Shown here: piece after piece, positions 24,357 to 33,192 of the stretch
Position numbering within the stretch: the first letter of the stretch is position 1
Layout of the letters: each line of letters begins with the position of its first letter
Source: S015-6 sp964479535
Lineage (GTDB): Bacteria > Desulfobacterota > DSWW01
Direction: 5' to 3'
Length of the DNA: 64,000 nt
NCBI GenBank assembly: GCA_964479535.1
Contig: CAYZMM010000019.1
Coordinates: forward strand, 1 to 64,000
Program-made: the position numbers and the translations under genes
Notes under the pieces: model-generated
The model's input: only the letters and a program-made list of their open reading frames with translations
Told to the model about the DNA's origin: nothing
Database searches by the model: none

Positions 24357-25721
24357 GTGGAATCGCAGAAGCTGAAGCAAACCCAGCGCATCGTGCTGCG
24401 CCTCTTCATGAGGGGCTCGCACGAGAACATCAAGCGCATGATCACCAAGCTCCGACCGGCCGAGAGCGCGGAGCTTCTCGCACACATCCGTCGTGCGGAC
24501 CAGATACGCTTTCTCCAGCTCCTCTTCGAGGTGCGGATGGCCGCACCCACGATCCGGGAGCTGCCCACCGAGCTCGCAAAAGACCTCATCAACGAGTTCA
24601 AGGACTCGACGATCACCGAGATCGTACGAAGGATGCCGCCGGACGACGCGGTCGACCTCCTCGGCTATCTGCCGGAGGACCGCCAGGAACAGATCCTGGG
24701 CCAGCTTACCGAGAAGGAGCGATGGACCCTGGAAAGGCTCCGGCTTTATGACGAGGACACGGCCGGCGGCCGGATGACCACCGAGTACATCGCCTTTCCC
24801 CAGGAGATGACCTGTGCAGAGGCCCTCGAGGAGCTTCGTCAGAAGCACGACAAGAGGGACCTCCTCTACATCTACGTCGTGGACGAGGTGAATCATCTCA
24901 CGGGCCTGCTCCCCTGGCGGAATCTCGTGTTTGCCTCCGGCGAGGAGAAGATCAAGGATCTCATGGTCTACGATCCGGTCAGCATCCAGCCGGACACCCC
25001 CCAGGAGGATGTGGCCAAGCTCGTATCCGATTTCGACCTCCTCGCCGTCCCGGTGGTGGATGAGGAAAACAGGGTCCTGGGCGTGGTCACCTTCGACGAC
25101 ATCATGGAGGTCATGGAAGAGGAGGCGACCGAGGACATGTACCATCTGGCCGGTCTCGACACGGCGGAGAGGGTCTTCTCCCCGGTCAGCCGTTCGGTGC
25201 GGCTGCGGATTCCCTGGCTCCTCATCAACCTTCTGACCGCCATGCTGGCGGCGCTGACGGTTGCCCTCTTCAAGGAGAGCATATCCAAGTTCGTGGCGCT
25301 GGCCGTACTCATGCCGATCGTGGCGAATCTGGGCGGCAATGCCGGCAGCCAGAGTCTCACCGTGGTCGTCCGCGGTCTGGCCCTGGGAGAGCTGGAGTTT
25401 GCAAGCCGCTGGAAGGCGATCCTGAAGGAGGTCTCGGTCGGCTTCTGCACCGGTTCGATCAACGGTTCGATCATGGCCCTGATCGCCTACATCTGGTACC
25501 AGAACACGTGGCTCTCCGTCATCCTGTTCTGTGCCATGATCGGGAACATGCTCCTGGCGGGCCTGTTCGGGGCGGTCGTCCCTTTGCTTTTGAAGTGGGT
25601 GAACAAGGACCCTGCCCTCGGCTCGCACATCCTGGTCACCACGGTGACGGACGTGGGGGGGTTCTTCATCTTCCTGGGCCTGGCCACCGCCCTGATGAGT
25701 TATCTGAACGTACCTTTCTGA
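24357..25721 (+). CDS. mgtE: magnesium transporter MgtE
   Basis: A 454-residue MgtE: N-terminal helical Mg-sensing domain, two CBS domains (about residues 125-245; LYIYVVDEVNHLTGLLPW, VPVVDEENRVLGVVTFDDIMEVMEEE), and five C-terminal membrane helices with the pore motif VLMPIVANLGGNAGSQSLTV. It imports Mg2+ (possibly Co2+) and gates itself by cytosolic Mg2+. The GTG at 24357, with GAGG seven bases upstream, is preferred over a TTG at 24309 that lacks a ribosome site. Confidence 0.94.
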   Translation: MESQKLKQTQRIVLRLFMRGSHENIKRMITKLRPAESAELLAHIRRADQIRFLQLLFEVRMAAPTIRELPTELAKDLINEFKDSTITEIVRRMPPDDAVDLLGYLPEDRQEQILGQLTEKERWTLERLRLYDEDTAGGRMTTEYIAFPQEMTCAEALEELRQKHDKRDLLYIYVVDEVNHLTGLLPWRNLVFASGEEKIKDLMVYDPVSIQPDTPQEDVAKLVSDFDLLAVPVVDEENRVLGVVTFDDIMEVMEEEATEDMYHLAGLDTAERVFSPVSRSVRLRIPWLLINLLTAMLAALTVALFKESISKFVALAVLMPIVANLGGNAGSQSLTVVVRGLALGELEFASRWKAILKEVSVGFCTGSINGSIMALIAYIWYQNTWLSVILFCAMIGNMLLAGLFGAVVPLLLKWVNKDPALGSHILVTTVTDVGGFFIFLGLATALMSYLNVPF

Positions 25722-25763
25722 CCCGGCTGCACGGCCTCGGTTCAACGCGGGAGAACACGCTTG

Positions 25764-27206
25764 ATGAAGGCATCCGTTTTCGAGAGGGAAGCCGAGATCC
25801 GGCAGCGGGCCCGGGAGGCGGGGCAGGGACATCTCTTCGCCTGGTGGGGGGAGTGCAGCGAGGCGGAACGGGCGACCCTGCTCGAACAGGTGGAGTCGAT
25901 CGACTTCCCGCTGGTCGCGTCGCTGGTCGAAGACCTGGTCCGGCATCCCCCCGAGGAAGAGGCGGCGACGCTCGAGCCCGCCCCCATCATCCCCATCCCG
26001 GAGACGGATGCCGAGAAGAGGCGGGAGGCGGTCGCCCGGGAGCGTGGGGAGGCTCTGCTCAGAGAGGGGAAGGTGGCGGCCCTGGTGGTCGCCGGAGGAC
26101 AGGGGACCCGTCTCGGGTTCGACGGGCCCAAAGGGGCCTTTCCCATCGGCCCCGTGTCTCGCAAGCCCCTGTTCAGCTTCTTTGCAGAGAAGCTGCTGGC
26201 GGCGGGCAGGCGTTACGGACCTCCCATCCCCTGGTACGTCATGACCAGCCCGGCCAACGACGGGGCGACCCGGGCGTTCTTCGAGAAGAACGGATTCTTC
26301 GGACTGGCTCCGGAGCAGGTCCACTTCTTCGTACAGGGAACCATGCCGGCTGTAGACGAGGAGGGAAAGATCCTGCTCGCATCGAAGCACGAGGTCGCCC
26401 GCAGCCCGGACGGGCACGGCGGCACGTTCCGGGCCCTGGAACGAAGCGGTTCCCTGGACCGTATGGAGGCACAGGGCATCCATGAGATCTCTTACTTTCA
26501 GGTGGACAACGTGCTGGTCCGGGTGCCGGACCCCGTCTTTCTCGGCTACCACGCGGAAGCCGGGGCGGAGATGAGTTCCAAGGTCGTTCGCAAGACCTCT
26601 CCCGAGGAAAAGGTAGGCGTCATCGGCATGCGGGGTGGCAAGCTGGGCGTCATCGAGTACAGCGACTTGAGCCCGGAAGACATGGCCGCTCGAGGACCGG
26701 ACGGCGAGCTGAAGTACTGGGCCGGAAACATCGCGATTCACATGATTCGCGTCTCCTTCGTCCGGAGACTCCGGAGCGAGGGCATCCGGCTCCCCTTTCA
26801 CCGTGCCGACAAGAAGGTGCCCTGTGTCGATTCCCAGGGAAGGCACGTCGAACCGGACAGCCCGAACGGCATCAAGTTCGAGAGCTTCATCTTCGATGCC
26901 CTGCAGCACGCGGACCGCTCCGTCACGCAGGAGGTCGTCCGGCGGAAGGAGTTCTCGCCGGTGAAGAACGCAACCGGCAAGAGCTCTCCCGAGACGGCCC
27001 GGAGGGATTTGATGGAGGTCTACGCCTCTTGGCTCGAAGAGGCGGGCGTGAAGGTTCCCCGGGACGAGCGAGGGGCCCCGGCTGTCAGGATCGAGATCAG
27101 CCCCCTCTACGCACTGGATCGAGACGAAGCGATCCGAAAGATCCCGCCGGATTTGAAGATCACCGACGACCTGCTGCTCAGGCAGGGTGACCCGTACCCA
27201 GGGTGA
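25764..27206 (+). CDS. UDP-sugar pyrophosphorylase, eukaryote-type UAP/UGP family
   Basis: The 480-residue enzyme has the UDPGP-family signature VVAGGQGTRLGFDGPKGAFPIG (nucleotide loop) and a later FQVDNVLVRVPDPVFLGYH active-site region. It resembles UDP-N-acetylglucosamine pyrophosphorylases of the UAP1/AGX group, which use UTP and a sugar 1-phosphate, rather than GlmU or GalU. An N-terminal helical extension of about 100 residues is typical. The ATG at 25764 is chosen; a TTG lies three bases before it. Spacing from mgtE is about 40 bases. GlcNAc versus glucose specificity is unresolved. Confidence 0.85.
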   Translation: MKASVFEREAEIRQRAREAGQGHLFAWWGECSEAERATLLEQVESIDFPLVASLVEDLVRHPPEEEAATLEPAPIIPIPETDAEKRREAVARERGEALLREGKVAALVVAGGQGTRLGFDGPKGAFPIGPVSRKPLFSFFAEKLLAAGRRYGPPIPWYVMTSPANDGATRAFFEKNGFFGLAPEQVHFFVQGTMPAVDEEGKILLASKHEVARSPDGHGGTFRALERSGSLDRMEAQGIHEISYFQVDNVLVRVPDPVFLGYHAEAGAEMSSKVVRKTSPEEKVGVIGMRGGKLGVIEYSDLSPEDMAARGPDGELKYWAGNIAIHMIRVSFVRRLRSEGIRLPFHRADKKVPCVDSQGRHVEPDSPNGIKFESFIFDALQHADRSVTQEVVRRKEFSPVKNATGKSSPETARRDLMEVYASWLEEAGVKVPRDERGAPAVRIEISPLYALDRDEAIRKIPPDLKITDDLLLRQGDPYPG

Positions 27207-27220
27207 CCCGAGGGAAGAAC

Positions 27221-27985
27221 ATGGAAGGTTCGGACTGCCTGGAGAAGGCGCGCCTCCTCTTTCGGCGGCGCCTCGAAGACCATGAAGCAGACCTGGAGCA
27301 GCCCGTCCGGGTTCGCCCCCTGGACCCGGATGAGGCCATCGGCAGGGACGCGGATCCGGACTTCGTACTCAAGAAGGGCAAGGAGCGGGTCATCGAGGCG
27401 ACCTTCCGTGAAAGCCGGGGCCAGGCATTCACCGATCGTCCTGCCGCCTGGTCGGGCAACCTGGAAGAGCTGCTCTCCCTTCGCCTCGATGACATCCCGA
27501 ACCGGGCGGTGTTCGTGGCCGGCCTGAACGCGGTGCTCTGCGCCCTGGATCAGCTGCCCGGAACCATCCACTGCAAAGATGAGGATCCGTCCCGCTGCGG
27601 GGCCGAGATCGCCCGCATCCTGAGCGAGCGCTTCGGCGGGATACAGGTGGGGCTCATCGGGCTCCAGCCGGCCATCCTGAAGGCCCTGGCGGAGCGGTTC
27701 GGAGCGGGCGCCGTTCGTGTGGTGGACCTGAACCCGGACAACATCGGAGAGAACCGCTCAGGGGTCGTGGTCTGGGACGGAGAAAAGGACCTTTCCAGGC
27801 TCGTCGACGAGTGTGCTTTGGGGCTGGCCACGGGATCGAGCGTGGTCAACCGGACCCTGGACGGGATCCGGGAGCGTTTTCAACAGGCGGAGAAACCCCT
27901 CCTCCTCTTCGGGAACACCGTATCGGGGGTCGCAGCCCTGCTGGGCCTGGAGCGCCTCTGTCCCTTCGGAAGGTCCTCCGCCTGA
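27221..27985 (+). CDS. DUF364 (putative heavy-metal chelation) protein
   Basis: A 254-residue protein with the DUF364 core: FVAGLNAVLCALDQLPGTIHCKDEDPSRCGAEIA, VGLIGLQPAILKALAERFG, and a C-terminal ATGSSVVNRTLD followed by LLLFGNTVSGVAALLGLERLCP. The fold is thought to handle metals or cofactors, without a proven reaction. ATG 27221 follows GAGGGAAG; a GTG at 27203 would overlap the previous stop. The strong cysteine content (CLEKA, CALD, HCKDEDPSRC, ECAL, LCP) fits metal binding. A second family member lies at 57185-58009. Confidence 0.75.
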   Translation: MEGSDCLEKARLLFRRRLEDHEADLEQPVRVRPLDPDEAIGRDADPDFVLKKGKERVIEATFRESRGQAFTDRPAAWSGNLEELLSLRLDDIPNRAVFVAGLNAVLCALDQLPGTIHCKDEDPSRCGAEIARILSERFGGIQVGLIGLQPAILKALAERFGAGAVRVVDLNPDNIGENRSGVVVWDGEKDLSRLVDECALGLATGSSVVNRTLDGIRERFQQAEKPLLLFGNTVSGVAALLGLERLCPFGRSSA

Positions 27986-28035
27986 GAACCTCCTCCCCAT
28001 TCCCTCTCTGGCAGCCTGTTCAAAAGGTGCCTACC

Positions 28036-28169
28036 AGAGGCTGTTCAAAAAGTTCCAGATGCAAGGCAGGTGAAATCCCGAGGAATGAGCATACAAGGCG
28101 TACTTTTCGTACGTCGAATGACGAGGGATGAAGCCGAACGCCGCAGATGGGACTTTTTCAACAGCCTCT
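28036..28169. repeat. MITE-like palindromic intergenic element
   Basis: Terminal 18-base inverted repeats (AGAGGCTGTTCAAAAAGT at the left, its complement with one mismatch at the right) enclose about 98 bases of lower GC content with an inner palindrome around GTACTTTTCGTAC. It lies between convergent genes, and its right end supplies the stop codon of the FAD oxidoreductase gene. Elements ending in GGCTGTT-AAAAAGT are common in deltaproteobacterial genomes as non-autonomous repeats. Confidence 0.7.
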
Positions 28170-29238
28170 AGGCGACCCTCCTGGCGGTCTTCATGATCTC
28201 ATAGCTCCAGAGCCCCTGCCGGTACCCCGGAACCGCGGCGGAGGCCAGGACCATCATGGGGTAGGCAACGCGAGGGTGCCGCATGTTGAAATCCATGACC
28301 GCCAACCGGCCGGGCACGCGACTGAAGAAGCGCCTCAGGTAGTAGCTGATCCGGTAGTACTTGTTCATTTCGCTGAATTGCTCGGCCGCGCGGTCCGGAT
28401 CGTCCACCGCATCCGCCGCCACCTTCCCGGAGAGGATGGCCCCGTGAATCCCGAACAGGGCGCCCGGATCCATCGCCCCTGAGAGGGTGCCTGCAAGCAC
28501 GTAGCCGTCCTGGTAGAGGCGCGGATTCCTTGCAGACCCGGTCGGCACCCTGCCCGTGGAGTATTCCCAATTCGGGAGCGTCACCCCGAACTTCTCCTGC
28601 GCGTCCTTCTTGCACCGTTCCAGCGTACGGACAGAGACCTTGCCCCGGCTGAAGAAGAGGCCGTACATCAGTTTGTTCGCGCAGTTCGCGTAGAAGTAGT
28701 CTTTCGTATACCCCACCATCATGCCGGCCGCCCAGGGCTCCCGGTCGGTCTTGTGTGTGCCGGAGAAGCCGCGGACGATCTCGAAGGGGATGTCGAGATA
28801 GTCGTACATGCTCGCGTCGAGGCCTGTTGCGATGATCGACCCCGCCGGAAGTTCCCGAAGATCCTTCAGGAAGGTTCCGAACTCGAACCGCACCCCCGCC
28901 CCGCAGGCCTCGTCGTAAAGCAGCTGATCGATACCGCTCTTCCTGGCCCCCCGCTCGACCGCGTGCATGGGGCCCGGATCCAGCTCGTACATCCGATCGC
29001 CGATGACGGTCTGAAAGCGCCGAATCGCGTGGAAGGCCGGCCGCAGATCGATGCCCACCTGCTCACTCATCCAGCCCGGGTCGATGGGCGTGGTGTGGAT
29101 CGAAGGAAGATCCCGGTGCATGCCGCCGATCTTCTTCTCCCCCTCGAGCACCAGTACTTCGTGTCCTTTCCTTGCCAGATTGACGGCCGCCACCATTCCC
29201 GACAACCCTGCGCCCAGAACGTGCACCTTTCCGGCCAT
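28168..29238 (-). CDS. FAD-dependent oxidoreductase (NAD(P)-binding Rossmann-like)
   Basis: A 356-residue flavoprotein with the N-terminal dinucleotide motif VHVLGAGLSGMVAAVNLARKGHEVLVLEGEKKIGG and a C-terminal FAD-contact region YVLAGTLSGAMDPGALFGIHGAILSG. The pattern is like geranylgeranyl-reductase or phytoene-desaturase-related flavoproteins, but the substrate is unknown. It is transcribed with the TetR regulator 12 bases upstream, so it is likely under that regulator's control. Its stop codon lies at the edge of the repeat at 28036-28169. Confidence 0.8.
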   Translation of the reverse strand: MAGKVHVLGAGLSGMVAAVNLARKGHEVLVLEGEKKIGGMHRDLPSIHTTPIDPGWMSEQVGIDLRPAFHAIRRFQTVIGDRMYELDPGPMHAVERGARKSGIDQLLYDEACGAGVRFEFGTFLKDLRELPAGSIIATGLDASMYDYLDIPFEIVRGFSGTHKTDREPWAAGMMVGYTKDYFYANCANKLMYGLFFSRGKVSVRTLERCKKDAQEKFGVTLPNWEYSTGRVPTGSARNPRLYQDGYVLAGTLSGAMDPGALFGIHGAILSGKVAADAVDDPDRAAEQFSEMNKYYRISYYLRRFFSRVPGRLAVMDFNMRHPRVAYPMMVLASAAVPGYRQGLWSYEIMKTARRVA

Positions 29239-29250
29239 TGGCTTTCCTCC

Positions 29251-29877
29251 CTATTTGAAGCGGTGACCGATCCCGTTGAACACGAAATCGATGACCTCCT
29301 CCTTGCGCTCATCGATCATCTCCCGGGTGAAGACGTCCTTTTCCCAGAACTCCTTGATGGTGGAGGCGGCAACGAAGAACATGGTCGTTGCCCCGAAGAT
29401 GTTCGAGATCAGATGAACGGTATCGTTCGGGTCGTCCCGCCTCAGCTCCATGTTGGCCAGAGCGAAGCGCTCCATCATGCCGAACATGTCCCGCAGGTAG
29501 GGCTTGGACAGAACCTTGTTGACGTACTTCCCCTTGTCGATCGACTCCCGAAGGAGGATTCGGACCATGTAATCCTTCTCCGCCAGGATCTCGATACCCT
29601 GAGCGATCAGCTGTTTCAGCTTTTCCCGGGGTTCCGCGTCCGTCATGATGATCGGAAGAAGACGCCGCTCCACGGCGACGTAGAAGTTCTCGATGACGGT
29701 CTTGTACAGGTTCTCCTTGCCGCCGAAGTGATAGTGGATCAGCGAGGGCGTTACCCGGGCGAGCTTCGCGATATCGTGGACCCGTGAACCTCCCAACCCT
29801 TTGTCGGCAAACACCTTCTCCGCTGCGGCCAGAATGCGGGCCTCGGTCTTCACCGAGTTGTTTCTCCCTCTTGCCAT
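29251..29877 (-). CDS. TetR/AcrR family transcriptional regulator
   Basis: A 208-residue repressor: N-terminal TetR helix-turn-helix (ILAAAEKVFADKGLGGSRVHDIAKLARVTPSLIHYHFGGKENLYKTV) and a helical ligand-binding domain. The ATG at 29877 is chosen because GGAGG stands six bases before it; an ATG at 29922 would extend the protein through the operator. A 20-base palindrome at 29909-29928 lies in the divergent promoter region. It probably represses itself and the divergent tandem FAD oxidase gene in response to a lipophilic or acyl-CoA ligand; the ligand is unknown. Confidence 0.9.
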   Translation of the reverse strand: MARGRNNSVKTEARILAAAEKVFADKGLGGSRVHDIAKLARVTPSLIHYHFGGKENLYKTVIENFYVAVERRLLPIIMTDAEPREKLKQLIAQGIEILAEKDYMVRILLRESIDKGKYVNKVLSKPYLRDMFGMMERFALANMELRRDDPNDTVHLISNIFGATTMFFVAASTIKEFWEKDVFTREMIDERKEEVIDFVFNGIGHRFK

Positions 29878-29908
29878 GTGCCTCCGCCCGTTCCATACAA
29901 GACAATTC

Positions 29909-29928
29909 ATTTGAACATCCATTCAAAT
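29909..29928. promoter_or_regulatory. palindromic operator for the TetR regulator
   Basis: ATTTGAA and TTCAAAT form perfect 7-base arms around CATCCA, 32 bases upstream of the TetR start codon. A related half-site, TTCAATTGA, occurs at 30078-30086, just after the predicted start of the divergent transcript. Size, symmetry and position fit a TetR-family operator controlling both directions. Confidence 0.6.
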
Positions 29929-30036
29929 TTAGGCGATTTCAGGGTTCCTGTCAAGCGAAAAGAGGCGCTCCGGATGTAGCATAAGCTGTTGTAAACATTG
30001 TATTTTATATCTGAGCTCTCAAAAGAGAAAAAAGCG

Positions 30037-30066
30037 TTGACATCGGCGATTTTGCTTTGACATAAT
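30037..30066 (+). promoter_or_regulatory. sigma-70 promoter for tandem FAD oxidase operon
   Basis: TTGACA (30037-30042) and CATAAT (30061-30066) are 18 bases apart. The predicted start near 30073 is about 50 bases before the ATG at 30122 and just before the operator-like half-site at 30078-30086, where a bound repressor would block initiation. The surrounding 200-base gap is AT-richer than its genes. Confidence 0.65.
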
Positions 30067-30121
30067 TGGGCCGTATGTTCAATTGAGGCCGGTCCCGTAG
30101 AAAGCCCGAAGGAGGTGTCTC

Positions 30122-33067
30122 ATGGAAGTCCCAACCTCTCAGAGAGAGGGAGTCGCAAGGCGGGAAGACGAGCCGCTGCACATGAAGCTCGCCCGGACCG
30201 TGGGCGATGCAAACCTGCTGCAAGCCCGCGAGGACCTGGCCGTGTACTTCGCTGGGCCCGCGGATACGGAGGGGCTCCTGGCTGTACGGCCCCGGAGCAC
30301 GGAGGAAGTCCAGGCGGTGGTCCGGCTCGCCGATGAAGCCGGCTGGGCTGTCTACACATCGAACGACCGCACGCTGAGGTCGGCCCCTGAGGTGCGACCG
30401 GGCATTCTACTGGATTTTCGCCGAATGACCGCCGTGGAGAAGCTGGACAAGCGGAACCTCCTGGCCCATGTGCAACGGGGGGTTACGTTCGAGGCCCTGA
30501 AGCAGGAGCTGGACAAGCTGGATCTGAAGCTGGCGACGCCTCTGGCGGCAACCTCCGACTCGGTGCTCTGCAATTTCGTGAACCGGGCGCCTCTCAAGAA
30601 GGCAACCCTCTATGCGGAACCCCACCTGTACAACATGCAGGTCGTCCTGGCCGACGGCAACCTTCTGCGCACCGGCAGCCACGCCTTGAACGAAATGAAT
30701 GACTGCCGCGAGGACGGTGGCCCGAGCCTGAGCCGCTGGCACGTCGGCTCGGACGACATCTTCGGGGTGGTGACACGGGCCACGGTATGGCTGTACCCGA
30801 AGACGGAGTGCCGGGATGTGCTGCTCTTCGGTTTCGACGACCTGGAGGAGGTGGTCACGGCCCTTCGGAACGGTCCGCGAACGGAGCGGGGCTGGGAGTA
30901 CCTCGCCTTGAACCGCCGTTTCCTCGCTTCCCTTCTGGGCACCGGTGCGTCGGATGCACCGGCGTGGACCCTCGTCGTAGGCTTCGACGGCCGCAAGAGG
31001 CTCGTGGAATACCAGAAAAGGAACGTCGCGGAGATGATTCCGACCTTCGGGGGCAAGCCCGTGAAGGCGTACGAAGAGGAGATGCTCACCCTGCTCGACG
31101 AGGTGTGGTACCAGGCTTCACCGCTCCACACGGGCTTCTACGCCGACTGTACGCGGTTCGGGGAACTGGATACGCTTGCCCGGGAACACATCACGAGAGC
31201 GGGCGTCCCCGCAGAGGAGGTCGGCCAATGCCTCCTCTCCGTCAACCGGGGCCGTTGCCTCTACAGCCAGTACGACGTGTTCGCCGATCCCTCGAGGCAT
31301 CCCGGCATGCTGGAAGCCCTCGAAAGCAAGCTCGCGTCGGCAGGGGCCTTCTACGACCGGCCCCAGGGAGAGCTGACCAGACAGGTCATCGACAGCGTGC
31401 CGAATCTTCGTGAGCACCTGAGGACGGTGAAGGGTGTGACGGACCCGAAGGGGACGCTGAACCCCGGCAGGTACGTTTCGATAGAAGATGCCGGGTACGA
31501 GCCGCCGACCGTCGGCTTTGACACCCCCGAGGACACCGGCGTCAACGAGGGGAACATCCGTACCGTGGAAGAGAAGCTCCGTGAGGCGATCGGCGCGCAA
31601 TGGGTCACCTCCAACCCCGCGGACCTCTCGGTCTACGGCCGGGATTTCACGGTCTACTCCGGAGAGCGCCCCAATCTCGTGGTCCTGCCGGAGACCACCG
31701 AAGAAGTACAGAAGGTGATGCGAATCGCCTACGAGCACAAGATCCCCTTGGTACCCCTTACCACGGGATTCAATCACGGGGGCCTGACCGTCCCGCGGAA
31801 AGGCGGGATCCTGGTGGACCTGAAGCGCATGAGCCGACTCGTGGCGATCGACGAAGAAACCCTCACCGCCAGCTTCGAGCCGGGCGTACGGATGAGGAAC
31901 CTGTGGCAGGAATGCCAGAAGGTGACCACCTATGAGGACCTCCGGCTCAAGCCGATCCTCCCCCTCACCTTCGGCAGCATTTCACTGCTGAGCAACTACG
32001 TGTCGCGGGGAGGCCCGGGCAGTGCCCTGAAATACGGGTTCGGGTCGGACCTGACCGTGAACATGACCTGGGTTCTTCCGAACGGGGAGATCCTGCGCAA
32101 CGGGCCTTCGTCGGTTCCGGGGGTCGGAAACCTGGGGGTCAACTGGGGCCCGGGCCCGGACATCTCGGGCATGTTCTTCAACGCGGACGGCGCATTCGGG
32201 ATCTGCACCGAGCTCACGGCCAAGCTCTACCCGGACATGCACTGCGAGGAGCGGATCCAGACGGGGATCTTCGACGAGGACCCGGAGGGGATCGAAAAGG
32301 CGTGCAACGCCATCTACGACTTCTCCCGGGAGCATCTGGTCGAGTTCATGTACAAGACCCACCCCGGCACCATCGCCGTGGGCATTGCCGGCATCCTCGG
32401 CATGGAACCCCACGACCTCCTGCCCATCACGCCGAAGCAGCCCCTGTTTCTGCTGGTCACGGGCATGGACGAGGAAGAGACCCGGATTCGTGCCGAGCTC
32501 ACCCAGGAGGTCCTGGCCCGCAACGAGGTCATGGTGGTCGACCCGAGCATGCTCCCGCCCGAACTGAACCAGCTCGCCTCCACGGATCCCCTCAAGGCAA
32601 GCCTCGGCGTCGAGAACAACACGGTGGGGACCCACCGCGGCGCGTTCCAGTGGCAGGCGGGCTACGTGTCGGTGGACACCGTCCCCATCCTGACCATGGC
32701 CTACAAGAAGCTGGTCAAGAAGTACTGGAAGACCTCGGACGTGAAGGCCACCCTGGAGAGTTCCCTGACCGGCACCGTGATCCAGGGACCGCTTCCCTAT
32801 TCGCGGATCGGCACGATCGAGTTCGACTACTTCTGGGACCAGGGCAACCCGGAGGATGTGAAGCGGGCCAGCATCATGCTCCGCAAGACCACCGAGCTGC
32901 TGCTCGATCACGGGGGAATCCCGATTCGGAACATGTTCGGCTTCGGGGAGCTCTTGATGCCTCGGCTCGGCGTGTATTACGACCTTGTGAAGCGGATGCG
33001 AAGGGCTTTCGACCCGGCCAACCTCATGCACCCGGACGTTCTCCCCGCTACCGACGATTACGTGTGA
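30122..33067 (+). CDS. tandem FAD-linked oxidase (two PCMH-type FAD domains in one chain)
   Basis: At 981 residues this is about twice the usual size of a GlcD-type or VAO/PCMH flavoprotein. The first half (about 30-465) has LLAVRPRSTEEVQAVVRLADEAGWAVYTSND and ends in DPKGTLNPGRYV. The second half (about 500-975) repeats the plan: LVVLPETTEEVQKVMRIAYEHKIPLVPLTTGFNHGG and RRAFDPANLMHPD. The second half keeps the PLTTGFNHGG pyrophosphate loop better than the first, which may be a degenerate or structural copy. Substrates could be hydroxy acids or lipid alcohols. AAGGAGGTG precedes the ATG. The CCG Fe-S protein that follows is the probable electron partner. Confidence 0.85.
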   Translation: MEVPTSQREGVARREDEPLHMKLARTVGDANLLQAREDLAVYFAGPADTEGLLAVRPRSTEEVQAVVRLADEAGWAVYTSNDRTLRSAPEVRPGILLDFRRMTAVEKLDKRNLLAHVQRGVTFEALKQELDKLDLKLATPLAATSDSVLCNFVNRAPLKKATLYAEPHLYNMQVVLADGNLLRTGSHALNEMNDCREDGGPSLSRWHVGSDDIFGVVTRATVWLYPKTECRDVLLFGFDDLEEVVTALRNGPRTERGWEYLALNRRFLASLLGTGASDAPAWTLVVGFDGRKRLVEYQKRNVAEMIPTFGGKPVKAYEEEMLTLLDEVWYQASPLHTGFYADCTRFGELDTLAREHITRAGVPAEEVGQCLLSVNRGRCLYSQYDVFADPSRHPGMLEALESKLASAGAFYDRPQGELTRQVIDSVPNLREHLRTVKGVTDPKGTLNPGRYVSIEDAGYEPPTVGFDTPEDTGVNEGNIRTVEEKLREAIGAQWVTSNPADLSVYGRDFTVYSGERPNLVVLPETTEEVQKVMRIAYEHKIPLVPLTTGFNHGGLTVPRKGGILVDLKRMSRLVAIDEETLTASFEPGVRMRNLWQECQKVTTYEDLRLKPILPLTFGSISLLSNYVSRGGPGSALKYGFGSDLTVNMTWVLPNGEILRNGPSSVPGVGNLGVNWGPGPDISGMFFNADGAFGICTELTAKLYPDMHCEERIQTGIFDEDPEGIEKACNAIYDFSREHLVEFMYKTHPGTIAVGIAGILGMEPHDLLPITPKQPLFLLVTGMDEEETRIRAELTQEVLARNEVMVVDPSMLPPELNQLASTDPLKASLGVENNTVGTHRGAFQWQAGYVSVDTVPILTMAYKKLVKKYWKTSDVKATLESSLTGTVIQGPLPYSRIGTIEFDYFWDQGNPEDVKRASIMLRKTTELLLDHGGIPIRNMFGFGELLMPRLGVYYDLVKRMRRAFDPANLMHPDVLPATDDYV

Positions 33068-33192
33068 AGAAGGCGAAAGGGAAAAGGCGAAAGGGAAGGA
33101 AGCCCGCTGAGCCCCGGTGGACGTGGACAGCAACAAGGAAGCCAGGTGTCTGGGCTGGAAGACGCCAGCGTTAGAGAAATGGGAGGACAGAG

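Noticed and set aside
24312..26909. 865-residue minus-strand open frame over mgtE and the UDP-sugar pyrophosphorylase
   Set aside because: No recognisable domain and biased composition; the plus strand carries two clear genes there.
28036..28169. Attachment site of an integrated element
   Set aside because: No integrase, tRNA or direct repeats nearby; the inverted ends fit a MITE-like repeat better.
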